A DNA stretch of 64,000 bases, taken from Eonycteris spelaea. Its lineage: Eukaryota > Chordata > Mammalia > Chiroptera > Pteropodidae. Positions 10,601-22,600 of this stretch are shown one piece after another. Made by a program: the position numbers and the translations under genes. The stretch lies in assembly GCA_003508835.1 (NCBI GenBank), contig PUFA01000314.1, positions 1,302,001 to 1,366,000 of the forward strand, written 5' to 3'. The notes under the pieces were generated by a model. That model worked only from the letters and a program-made list of their open reading frames with translations. It was not told where the DNA came from and made no database searches. Each line of letters starts with the position of its first letter. Positions within the stretch are counted from its first letter, which is position 1.

Positions 10601-13600
10601 AATTCGTAAAGAAATTAGCAGAAAATAAGCTAGATCTTTTAGGGACTCACACCTGCATGGTGGATTGCAGTTTACCATGTGTCCCTCACTGCACAGGGGT
10701 CGTGGGGTTTTAACGGGTGGCATCTGGCTTCTACTTCAGAGAAGGACAGATGACTGTTACGTGCGTGTTCTGAGTCCCGTACCTTCCTTTTGGCCAAAGA
10801 CAGCACTCGAGAGTCTGCAAGTGCCCGTGTCACTGTCTGGGCCCCAGAAGTCAATCACAGTGGACGCAAGCGCTCAGCAGGGCCTGTCGGTGTAGGGGCG
10901 CAGTGGCCTTCCCGCGGCCCCGGGTGTCCCCACGTCACAGCCTGCTGTGATTCGGGGCCCCAGCTTCACACACTGTGTGTCTGTCATCAGCGGCGCGCAC
11001 TCCGGTGTTCTCTGGGATGCTTTCGCTTTGCCCGGCCTCCTTCCCCTTGGAAACCCGTGTGTTGGGGATTCCGTGTTGCCTTTTGTCTTTCTGATTATCC
11101 GCTCTCTCCTCTGATTCTGCTTCTTTTTTCCAGCTACTATAGTTTAGAATATCAGCTGTGCGCTGTCATTTTTTCAGGGGGAGTGGAGGTTTACTGTAGC
11201 ATTAAAGAGGAAGGGAAATAACGCCCTCAGGACGCGTCCCCGAAAGCAGGCATCCCGTAGATGCGGGGTGGGGGGTGGGGGGGGACCTGTCAGACGTTGG
11301 GCGAGACGTGGAAGGATCGATAGCCAGCCTGTAGCTGCAGGGCACAGCGGCGTCATGCACAGTGGCCCCGCGTCCTGCAGCCAGCCGGGCGTGAGTGCTG
11401 GCGACCCAGTGTGAGAACCCTCCCTCAGCTCCGCTCCTGGGGGGCGCCGTCCCGGTTTCAGGGTGCAGACGCCGGTGCTTTCCCATCGCCGTCGGGTGTC
11501 GGGCGCGAATTTCCCTGAGCACGTGATTGTCGCGCACGTCCATTTCTGCTCGAGAAAGTCCTTTCCCCTTGGCTTTGGCAAACAGGCTGACAGAAGGCCA
11601 GGTCGATACCCGGCCCCAGGTCCTTGCTGCGCCGTCCAGCGTCATTTGGCGAGAGACGGAGCCAGCGGCATGCATCATGCACCCCTTCTTTCCGCCGTAG
11701 CGTTTGTTACTTGGTCCGTAAAACGGCGCCCCGCTCAGCACGTGGGCGGCACGTCCGTGCGGTGCCCGGAGGCTTCACGTCTTCCCTCGGCGGCACCTGT
11801 AATGCTGAGCGATGCGCGCGGCGCACCTGCCGTGAGGCTCACGGCTTGTTCTTCGTGCTGGCGGGGCTGGCACTACAGGTGTGTCCCGCCTGGAGCACGG
11901 CAAGGCTGGCGGGCATCGGCGAGCTCGCTGGGCTGAGGTTCCAGCCAGCGCAGCCGCCGGTGCCTCTCCCCGCCGGATAACATGGTGCGGCTCAGGCCGC
12001 TGCCTCCGCGTGCAGGGGCCCGGGCCCGGCCTTCGTCCACGGGGGGCGGCCTGCCCCTGGTCCCCTGCCTGGCAGCTGCCGCCGCCCTTCTTTTCCTCCT
12101 AACGCCGCTATAGCTCAGCAGATCGTACGTTGAGTGTGTCGCTCAGACAACAGCGGACACACTGCTTCAGCCTCGAGGTCTCGCCATGGCGCGTGTCTGT
12201 CTCCACCTCGGCCAAGCCTCCTGAAGAGGCACGTGGGTTCCCCGTGGCCAGATCCCGGACGCACTCCATTCCTATATTTCTACAACCTTCTGTGCCCCTT
12301 GCCCTTCCCCACCCTGTCCTCGGGTGTCTGTCTCCTCGTCTCCCTGAGCATTCCTGCGCCGTGTCCCTCACGCCTTTCTGTCCTCTTCACTCTGTTTGGG
12401 GGCGCTTTGGACCCCTTGGTTCTCGGCGCTGTCTGGGAACGCTTGACCTCAGCCCCCGCCTGGCCCTGGGGCTCCGTCAGCCGGGCGGAGCCAGCAGTGA
12501 GTCAGGCCAGCGTTGCTGCCCAGAGGCCGAGCAGGCAACACGAAGGCCCGAAGGCCTGCAAGCCCCTGTCCCTCCCGCGCCCAGCACCTCGGGGCCTCCG
12601 GGGCGTGTGCCGCGGCCCAGCCTCCCTGGGCTCTCCATCCACCTCCTTGTGGGGCAGCAGTAGCGCTGCCGGGCAGCCTTCCCCGCGTGTCCGCTCTGCG
12701 GGGCGCTCTGCTGGCTCCGTCCCCGTGACCGTGAGCGCGGCCGCTGTCACCGCCCAGGGCGCCGGTGAGGGGCCGACGCTTCGTGAGCTCAGCGGCGTGC
12801 CTTCAGAGGCAGAGGCGGTGACAGGCACCGCCTCGCGCCTGTGGCACAGGCGGACGTGGGTGCCGGCCGCACCCTTCCAGAGAGAACGCCGGGGCCGTCG
12901 GAGCCAGTGCTCTGCGGCCGAAACCGCGACCGGAGATCCGCGGGAAGACGGGTGGCGAGGGGCCGCCCGCGGCGGGTGGCCTGCCCTGGGGCGTCCCGCT
13001 TCCTTTGTCACGGGGGTTCGGCCGTGGACGGTCCCCGACGCTTGCCCCGCGGGAGCGCGTGCGTGCAGGTCACTCCGAGCGCTGGCCGCGGGAGCCGGGT
13101 GTGTGGCCACACACAGCGTGAGCATCACCTCTGGGTCACCTGGGCGCCACCCGATGGACTGGTTCCTCTCCGGAGCCCCAGCCGTGTCTCGCTGCCATCT
13201 CCCTAAACCAGCCGTGCCGAGCCCCGGGGCTGACGGTGGCCTGATACCCGCAGGTACAGGTGCCCGCTGGGTCGCCGGAGCAGCGCGGGTGGCCGGCCCC
13301 CGAGGCACGTCGCACGGCCTGATGCCGCCAGCCTGTGGGCGGTGCAGACGCCCGGCCGCTGCGGTTCGTGCGGTCAGAGCTTTCAGTTCGCAAGGAAGTC
13401 GCGGGCAGCAGGACAGGCCCGTCCGCGAGGGCTCTCGAGAGACGCGTGTGCGGGGCGCAGGAGCGGCGCTCACGGCGCCGAGTGCGGTCCCTGGCGGGTG
13501 CGGGGACGGGGCGGGGGCGCAGCCGTCCCCCGCGCTGCCAGCGTGAGGTCGGGCGCGGGACGCGCGTCTGGGGCCATCGCCCGTCCTGCTGCTTCTCGTC

Positions 13601-16600
13601 TCTGCCGAGCGGACCCCGTGCGCCCGGAGCCGGGACAGGAGCTGGGCGGGCTCCAGCGGGCCTCCTGGGACAGGGCTTCGCCGGTGCTCCAGGCGCAGCT
13701 GTGGGCGTCGGGTGGGGGGACAAGGGGACGCTGACACGCTGAAGGGTGCCAAGGGGGCGGTGTGGGGACCAGAGTGGGGCGCCGGGAGGGGGCGTGGGGA
13801 CCAGAGTGGGGCCCTGGGAGGGGGCGGTGTGGGGACCAGAGTGGGGCCCTGGGAGGGGGCGGTGTGGGGACCAGAGTGGGGCGCCGGGAGGGGCGGTGTG
13901 GGGACCAGAGTGGGGCCCTGGAAGGGGCGGTGTGGGGACCGGAGCGGGGCCCTGGGAGGGGCGGTGTGGAGACCGGAGCGGGGCCCTGGAGGGGGCGGTG
14001 TGGGGACCAGAGTGGGGCCCTGGAAGGGGCGGTGTGAGGGACCGAGTGGGGCCCGGGAAGGGGCGGGTGGGGACCAGAGTGGGGCGCCGGGAGGGGCGGT
14101 GTGGGGACCAGAGCGGGGCCCTGGGAGGGGCGGTGTGGGGACCGAGCGGGGCCCTGGGAGGGGGCCGGGGGCTGGCATGGTGCAGGCTGGCTGGGCACCG
14201 TCACTGAGAACAGGGCCCTGACGCGGTGTGCTTGTCGGCGGGGACCCCACGCAGACGGTGCGAGTGACGGCTCAGGACTGGGGGCGCGGCGGGAACAGCG
14301 AGGCGCACGCAGTGTCTGGGACGCCGCCTTCTGCCCGCGGAGCGGGGGGCTGCGCCTTGCTGCGCCCTGCGGTCTCTCCACAGCGCGTTAGCCGCTGTCA
14401 GTGCGTCGGTGCGGGGCGGCCCCCTACGCCCTGCGCGGCGTCCCGTGGCCTTGCTCGCTCCCGCTCCGTGCACACGGTGTTGGCAGCTGTGCCGGAGGCC
14501 ACGGAGCCTGTCCTGGGTGCCTGGCGTGCTCACCGTGCTCACCGTGGCCTGTGCCCTGCAGGCGCCGAGTCCAGCTGCAGCCCACGCGGTCGCCCGGTGC
14601 GCGGTGGCCGGGCGGGCAGCACGCACGCCCCTCGCTGCCCAGCCGGCCTTACTCCCGGCCCCAGCCCCCCGGGGCTGCGCGCTCCTCTGAAGTTCTTCCC
14701 GGTCACTGGTCTTTTGCACCAACTCTGGGGTGTGAGTGCAGGGCCTGGGGTCACTTGGGTGAGCTCGGTCCTGCACCGGGCAGCAGACCTGTGTGGGCCG
14801 CCGTGGCCGTGGGCCGTGGGCCGTGCTCCCCAGCCGCGTGGCCGACAGCGCCAGGCCCAGGGCCACTGCGCACACTGCATCGTGGGTGCTCAGCGTCAGG
14901 GACGGGACAGCTTCCCCCCGACTTGCCTGCTGTGCCACGGGTTTAAAACTCGTCAGCTACCCACAGGAGAGCTTCAGAGACGTGCCTGTTCCTCACCGTT
15001 CATTTCTCCCTTCTCTGTCTGCAAATCCAGATGTCGGCCACCACTATTAAGAGGTCATTACAGTGTTTGAACTTTTTTTTGAATCAACTTAAACACCTTT
15101 ATGCTCATTAAGCCACAGGTATGAAGCTACTATATTTTCCCCGTGTTTAATCCCCCCTTGACTAAATGAACCAACATGATCTTTTTGAATAGCTTAGAAT
15201 AACCAGTGATCACTTTACGCCTGATAAATGGCGTTTACAAAAGTGATGACTGTGAAGTTCACGTTACCGTTCCAGTAGTGTTCCCTTAACGTCCGTAAAT
15301 GGCCAGTGAAAGGCGCTGATCTAAGTGAGCATTTCAAGGTTTATCACAGCGCCGTGGCCCCAGCAGGCCACACGTTCCATTAAGGAGCACGAGTCACGGA
15401 GTCACACAGACCGCACGGACGTCGCTCAGCAGTGTCCCAGCCCTCGTAAACATCTCCCCGCGGGCCGAAGGGCACCTGTCCACCTGGGGACCCCCCTCCC
15501 CGCCAGCATGGTGGGGTCTGCCTTTCTTGACACATGTAAGTGGGTCTCAACCTCAGCCCCGCCGTCTGCACACCGGACCAGAACTCCGCGTTCCGCACGC
15601 TTCTTCCCGGGGAGGGCTGAGCCTGCCCTCCCGCGGTCTGCTGGGTGTCCCTCCTGAACCTTGTCTGCCCGCGACAGCGTACGTGGCCCTATGCGGCCCG
15701 GGTCAGAAAGTGAGCGTGGAGCCCGCTGTGACTTCACCGTCACACAGGGAGGCACTGTGCTCTTTACCAGCTCGTGGGCCGCCGTGGAAGGCTGTGCGTC
15801 CGACGTGTCTTCCCTGTCACTCGTCCTGGACTGTCCTCTGAGCGCCCTTGCGCTTCCCCCTTTGACCGCTGACTCCTGGGCTGTGGATCCTTTTAATTTC
15901 CACGTTTATGAAAGTTCCAAATTGTCTCCTCTTCCGATCTCGAATTTCGTTGACCTGTGGGGCGGAGAGATCTTGCTGTGTTTCAGCCCCGGGCGTTTAT
16001 GGCGCCGTGCTTCCTGGCCGAGCACGTTGTCCTCCCGGGACGTGGTCCACGCGGGCTCGAGGAGGGTGCGCGTTCCGTCAGGCTTGGCGCTGCAGCCGTC
16101 TGCGACGCCTCGGTGACTGACAGCGGTGAAGGGGCGGCCCGTGTAAGCAAGTCCGCGTCTCCCTGCGCGCTTTCTGTCCTGCCGGTCTGTCCGTCACCGG
16201 AAGTGGGCGTTGCCACCGCCCGCCGCTCCTGTGGAAGCTGCTGCGGTTCGCCAGCCTTCGTCCTGCGTGTTTCGGGGCTCCCCCCTCAAGTGCGGGCGCG
16301 TCTACACTCGCTGCGTCTTCTGGACGGAACGACCTCTTCCTCGTTACACGGTGTCCCCGCCGTGCTGAGCCGCGTGTAAGTGTTCGCCTTAGTCCGCTCG
16401 CCGGCCGCGCAGCCCGGCCCCTGGGCGCTTTCTGGCTGCGCGGGGTGGCTTTTCCAGCCTTCGCCTTCCCGCCTGGTTGCGCCTCGCACTCTACAGTGGG
16501 CTTTGTGCACAGAGTATATGCGCATCATCGTTCCCTTTGTAATCCGTTCTGCCCGTGTAACCGTGGATAGGTGTCCCTTGGACAGCTCGGGAGTTGGGGC

Positions 16601-19600
16601 GCTGACCCCTGTCCCACACAACAGGAACTAGAGCCTCGCTGACCACGTCGCTAACAATTAATGTGTATTTCGTACACGACAGGTATTACATTTTGTTTTC
16701 TTACAATCAGCTAAGCTAGCGAAAAATATTAAGAAAATCAAAAGGGAAAATAGATTTACATTAGTTATTGGGAAAATCTGCAGTCAGTGGACCCACGCCG
16801 ATCAAACCTATGCTGTTCAGCAGTCGACTGTACGTAGATTGCCGTTCCTGGCAAGCTAGGCTTTCTGCATGGAATTCGAGTCGTGCTTTCTATATATCTT
16901 ATTTTTCCCTTTATTCCTTTACTTTCTTCTTTTACATTATCCATATATCCACATTATCCACAGTTTACTTCTCCTGTCACTTCCTTTGACGTACAGTGTT
17001 AGTTATTTTCTTAGTGGCTGCGCTGAGGATTACAGTGAGGATGGAATTTACAGCAGCCTTACCTGCGGTACACCACCTGAATGGGGGGGCACCCCGCTCC
17101 CGTGCGCGGCCCCGCCCCCTCCCCGCGGCTTTGGGCATAGAGATGGCGCCTGCACGCACCACGTGCACGTCGGCAGAGGTTCGTAATTATGGCTCTACGC
17201 AGTTGTCTTAATTCAGGAGAAGAAATATTTACAAAAAACACATTTATCTTGTTTTTTATGTCCCACACTGGAAAAAAATCACCCTCCATTGTGAACTATT
17301 GCTTTAAGACGTTAAAAATCCAATGTTAGTGCTTCACTATTGTTTCGTGTCTTTTTGAAGTGATTTAGCATCATTTAGAGAGATCGCCAAAGGTTTTCAG
17401 TTGGTCATAGGCTAATGCACCAAAAGACATTCACGTTCAGCGGGTGTTGCAGTTTTACATGTTTGCAAACCCTGCTGGATGATGTATTTCAAAACGAAAA
17501 ATAAAGTAAAAATCTCTGATAATTCCTGGGCCAAGTGCCACATTCAGATTAGAACTGGTTTTGGTTTGATAAGCTCTAGTCAAATTGTAAAACAGTGCTG
17601 AGAAGGGAAACAGAATCATGACGTCACTGTAGTGGCGTTCTCGGGAGCACGTGAGCCGGGGAGGAGCCTCGGGGGAAAGCCGTCGCGCGTGTGTTCACTC
17701 TCGTTCCTCCTCGCTGTTGCGTGCGGGCCACACAGCACGTGGGGATGGCGCACTGGGAACACGCTCTCGTGCATTGTACCTGCCAAACATACTTTGGCTT
17801 GCTCGTGGGTGACCAAGACGCAAGTCCAAACGTGCGGGCCGCCCCGTCTTTCCAGATCATTGCCGGGGAATGGGGGAGCCGTCCCCGAGTCCCGCAGGCT
17901 CACACCCAGCCGTCCTGCCCCGCGTGGGCCCCACACAGAAGCCGCGGCAGGACGAACCGCGGTGGAGCCCACCTGCTGACAGGGTGCGGGGGAGAAGCAT
18001 GCTCCTGCAGAAGCTGCCTGCCGCCTCCCTCCAGGAGCTGGGGATGTGCCCCTCCGCGATTCTGCTCCGGAACGTCCCCGCGGGAAGCGTGAGAAGGGAC
18101 AGGCTTAGCGGAGGGGGCTGTCCGCGGCCCTGGGCCTGCGGCAGAGTGGCGCGGGGAGCCTTTGCTGAGTAATGATCAGTGCTGGTCTGCATTTTCAGAG
18201 ATCACTATAATCATTACTCCTTTACAGTCAACGCAGATAGCTGACGGCCATGGCAGGCGAACCACCAGGTACTGAAAGCAGGCCAGCTTCGAACCGGAAG
18301 CAGGCCTTCCTGGACTCGTAATTCCATGCTCGTTAGTGATGCCTCTCAGCCTTCCGCACCCCGAAGCGCAAGGAAGCAGCGCCCCGTGCACGGGCGAGGG
18401 GGTGCGAGGAGCCAGCGCGCGTGCTTGGTGGGGCCCGCAGCGTTCCTGGGGAGATCACCACCCTTCTCATCGTCATGTGTCTTCCCCGCTGCCTCTGGGA
18501 ACAGCTTCGGCTTCCGACACCCCCGCCCGACTTCCGTTTTCCTGTCTCGTTCTCGGGCTCCGGTCCCTGGGGTCAGCCGAGGGTGACCTGGCAGCAGGTG
18601 TCAGCTGACTTATGTGCTGGCGTTTCCTCAGTCGCCCTGTTCGCAGAAGTTTCCCTTTCCTTTGCAGTATTTGGCTGTTTATTATTTATTTATTTTTGGC
18701 AAACATTAATGAACTTTTCAGTTCTGCTCACTAATGTGCACGTAGTAAGGACGGTTTTGGGCCCAGGTGCCATTGTTGTCAGTGCCCATCAGGGGCCTCG
18801 TCAGTATTTGCTCCCGTGAATTGGTCACCTTTCAAGCTCGTGCGCTTTCTGCACCGAGGTGTCTGGCTTCTGACGCTCAGTCGCGTCTGAGTCTGGTCGG
18901 GGTCGTGTGTTCCTTTCACTTTCGTGACAGGGTGCTTCCGGTTGGTGAGTGTTTGTCTCAGAAGGGCCTCCGTGCTGAGTCATTTGAAAGTCGGGCTGAG
19001 TCTTACTGTGGGGGAGAAGCCCATTTTAGGTGGGTTTGGGTTCCAGTGGATGTCATCGCATCTTTTTTCCAGTAAGCAAACCGTGAACGCGATCACGAGC
19101 ACCGAGCGGGGCCAGCTCGCGCTCCTCGGTCAGCACCAGGAGGAATCCCCGTGTTTATTCCAAGACGCGGCTTTCTCAAAGAAAAGAAAAGAAAAGAAAC
19201 CCTGTAGCTCGTTAGGCGTGTTTGAGAGGCGGGGTGGCCTTGCACGCCCGCAGCCACGGCGCGGCGTGCCCCACTGCCGTCACTCCTCACGGACGCCGTC
19301 ACGAGCTGCCTTCCGTGGAGGGAAAGCTCCAGGTAGTCGGAGTCGTTTGCTGCAGTTCAGGGAGAATGGGGCGTATTCAAGATTTCTTATTTTTACAGTC
19401 CCACGTTCATTACAAACACAAGTGTGATTTGGGGGTAAGGAAAAGAAACGAAAAAAATGACAGTTTAGTAGTGGGATGTAATAGAAAGAATAGGATATAT
19501 AGAATAACATCACAGATTTTTTTTTCTTTAACTTGTACTAATACATTTCTGTGTAGCATTGTTACAACTAAGCTTCCTTGGTTAAAGCACCTCACTTCTT

Positions 19601-22600
19601 AAAGCGACCGACTTGATAGAGCACACGGCTTCAGGAAAAAGGTAATGTCATAATGTCAGGTCTCACCTGAGCACACACCTGCCTCTCCTGGGCGGGGCCT
19701 CTGACTGCAGAGCTGACCTGAGGCCCAGGAATTCACCTTCCTAAGCCTCTGGTCCAGGGACCATACTCTGAGAACCAATGGGTTCAGGAATCCAGTGGCA
19801 CAACATTTTAGGTGAACAAAATCAGTCAATTAAAAAAAAAATGTATTCAGTTATCATCCCCCTATGAGCATCAAAACGGCTCAGAAAGATGACATCACCC
19901 TTTTACCAAAATGTGCCGTGCGCTGAGCTTTTATGATGAAAGCCGTTCACGTTTGGCAGACGGACCTGTCGCCGCATCAGGAGCACGGCTGTGCTTCCAG
20001 GGGAAGAGCCGGGCAGCTGCACCTGTCCGCCAGGCGGTGACCCCGCTTGCTGCTCCAGGCGGGCCCTTCCCTGCGGGAGCGGGTTTTGTGCCTGTAAGGA
20101 GCGGAGCTATCCGTAACACGGCACTGGCTTGAGAAGGCCCCGCCCGGCGCACTCGTAATTCGAAATTATAAAAATAAGACTGTTCTGAAGATATATGAGT
20201 TTGAGGAAAAGCTTTGAAAAGCTTTGTTCACAGTGTGCAGGCCTCAGTTGTGGCGTGGGTTCAGAATTCCTTTTCCAAACCCCGTGGGGCCAGTTCTAGT
20301 TATATTTTTTAAGTGTCATTTTACAGAGGTATTAGAACACATGTGCTGTGTGACTTACACACTTCGGGGGGGGGGTCCTGGGATAGCCCCCGTAATCAAA
20401 GCCATTGCTATTCTCCATTGATAGGGGGAAGGATATGATGACTCAGGGTGGCTGTGATAAATATTGATCGTTTAAAACGCCTCCTGCCAGTCCAGGTCAG
20501 ATTGTTAGCTAAGTGAAAACTTCCATTTCCAGAAGTTTGGGTTCTGAAACGGGGGACAGGGTTTTCTGCTCTGCGCCAGGCGGGCAGCTGGTTGACTGAC
20601 AGGTGTTTGTGAAGCTTGCCACGTGCCTGGGCGGTGTGCTGCTGCACTGCATACGTTCCAAAGACATGTATGTATATATGTATGTATACACACATACACA
20701 CACCACACACACGTCTTTGTTCGCGTTAGAAGGGAACGGAGCGGAGAGGCCGCCGGAGCCTTCCGGCAGGGGCGCGGATGCCGGCCGCAGCACCTATGCC
20801 CTTAGCGCCTTAAGTCTCCCCACCTGGGCAGCCAGTGTGCTGCTCCCGAGGACAGTGGCAGCCTCTGGGCCAGCACACGAGCTGGCCGGGTCCCCATCTG
20901 CCTCCGATGCTCAGCTGCCCGCCTCATCCGCGGCAGCTGCGCAGACCGCGGCTGCGGCTTCGTGGGCGCCGACGTCTGCCCCTGCGCAGCACGTTCCTCT
21001 AGGGCGTCTGCGGCCCTCGCCGGTGACACGCGCCGCTGCCATCCGTGCGGAAAGTAAGAGACGCAGCTCGGCTCCCACTCAGGAGCGTGGACACGCGACG
21101 GCCGGGCTGGGCTGCTGCGCGCTCGTCACCTCGTGCGGGCTCCGGGAGACGCGCGTCCTTCCCAGTGCTGCCCCCATGCCAGCAGCGGGCGGCACAGCCG
21201 ACCTCGGCTCTGCGCGCTGCTTCACGCCTTGTTTAGACCCCTGCGTATCCGCCGAGGGTTTGGGGCGCCTTCATCTGAACTGTGCAGGGGAGTGGCCGCT
21301 GCGGTCTCCTACGGGTTTGTAGCCGCACACCCCGTGACGCTCAGATCACACGCTCCGCGACAAGCTGTGATCAGCGGCCTGAAGCGCTGCGTCGCTCTGT
21401 GGGTGTCTGCCGGCCGTGGCATTCGTGTGTCCCCCACTCGCCCTCCCGTCCTCCGTCTCCTGCAGGAGTCGCCGACTGACGGACGGCGGGACCTGCGCCT
21501 CCCGCCCGGCCTCCGCCCCAGCCCTGTGCTCCTGCAGGCTGGTGAGGCGCAGCCGCCATGCGTCACTGCTCGGCGCCCGCGTGGCCCCCCTGCGGGCTGC
21601 GTCCCCGGGGCGTCATCTCAGAGGAACGAGCCCCCGGCCCCTTGCTGCGTTTCCCCGTCGCCTCACGGGAAGGCCGGGTAAACGGCGCTGAAGTGGCTCC
21701 GCGCTTCTCAGGAGCCGGTGCTGGGTCAAGCGTACGGATCAGTGTAGACTGTGCACCGTGAACATGGCCTGGGGGTCCTGGGGCGTCCCCAGGGCCGCGG
21801 TCGGGGCAGGCGGACCGTCTCAGTGGCGTTGGAGCTGGCGCTTCGCCAGAGGCCGTGCATCTGCTCGTCACGCCGTGCAGGGACGGCCCCCGCGGCCCCC
21901 GCCGCGGTCCCCGCGTGTCTTGCCGGAGCCGCCGGCAGCAGCAGGGCCGGGGCCCGCCGAGCCTCGCCACGCCGCGTCCTGCGTGCCTCTGGGCTCCTGG
22001 GCTGCCTGTCGCCCCGTGCGCTGTGCCCGGGCGTGAAAGCGGCCGTGGAGACCTGCGCCAGTGCGCAGGCGCCACTCGCCCCCGCCGCCGCCGCCTTCCG
22101 GCTGGGCCCGCGCGTCAGTGCGCTTGCGGCGAGCTGCTGTGTCGAGCGCGGGGCTCCGACAGCGACGGCGACGCCCAGCACGGCAGCAGCGGTGCGCGCA
22201 CGGAGCCACCCTGCTGCGAGGACGTTGGCCGCGGCCTGCGCAGGGCGCTGGGCCCTCTGTCGGGCCCTGCGGCAGGACGAGCGCTGTGAGCGCGTGCACG
22301 TGCTGCGTACGCGCCAGTGCACGTGCAGGCGAGTGCAGCCCCCCCAGGACACGCGTCCGACCACGCACACGCGTGCCGGTGGCCTCGCCCACGCGCACCC
22401 GAGGACGAGGCGCAGGGGGGTCCGCTGGGCCGCCTGTCACCTCGCCCCAGGGATGTGTCCCGCCGGCTTCCCGTCCTGATGCGCAGCTTCCCAGTGCGTG
22501 ATGCGGTCTCCCGGGATGCTGGAAAGCGTGCCTGGGGGTCGCTGCACCCGGCCCGGCAGCTGCCGAAGCGCTGTGGCCTGGCTGAGCAGGCGCTCGGGGA

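Noticed and set aside
12105..12180. tRNA-like A box (TAGCTCAGCAGAT)
   Set aside because: No B box (GGTTCGANTCC type) at the right distance and no cloverleaf can be drawn, so neither a tRNA gene nor a tRNA-derived SINE is supported.
12134..14250. Very long ORFs on both strands (470 and 582 codons)
   Set aside because: They overlap each other in GC-rich DNA and the 34-36 bp tandem array, where stop codons are rare. The products are Pro-, Ala-, Gly- and Arg-rich with repeated blocks and no known domain.
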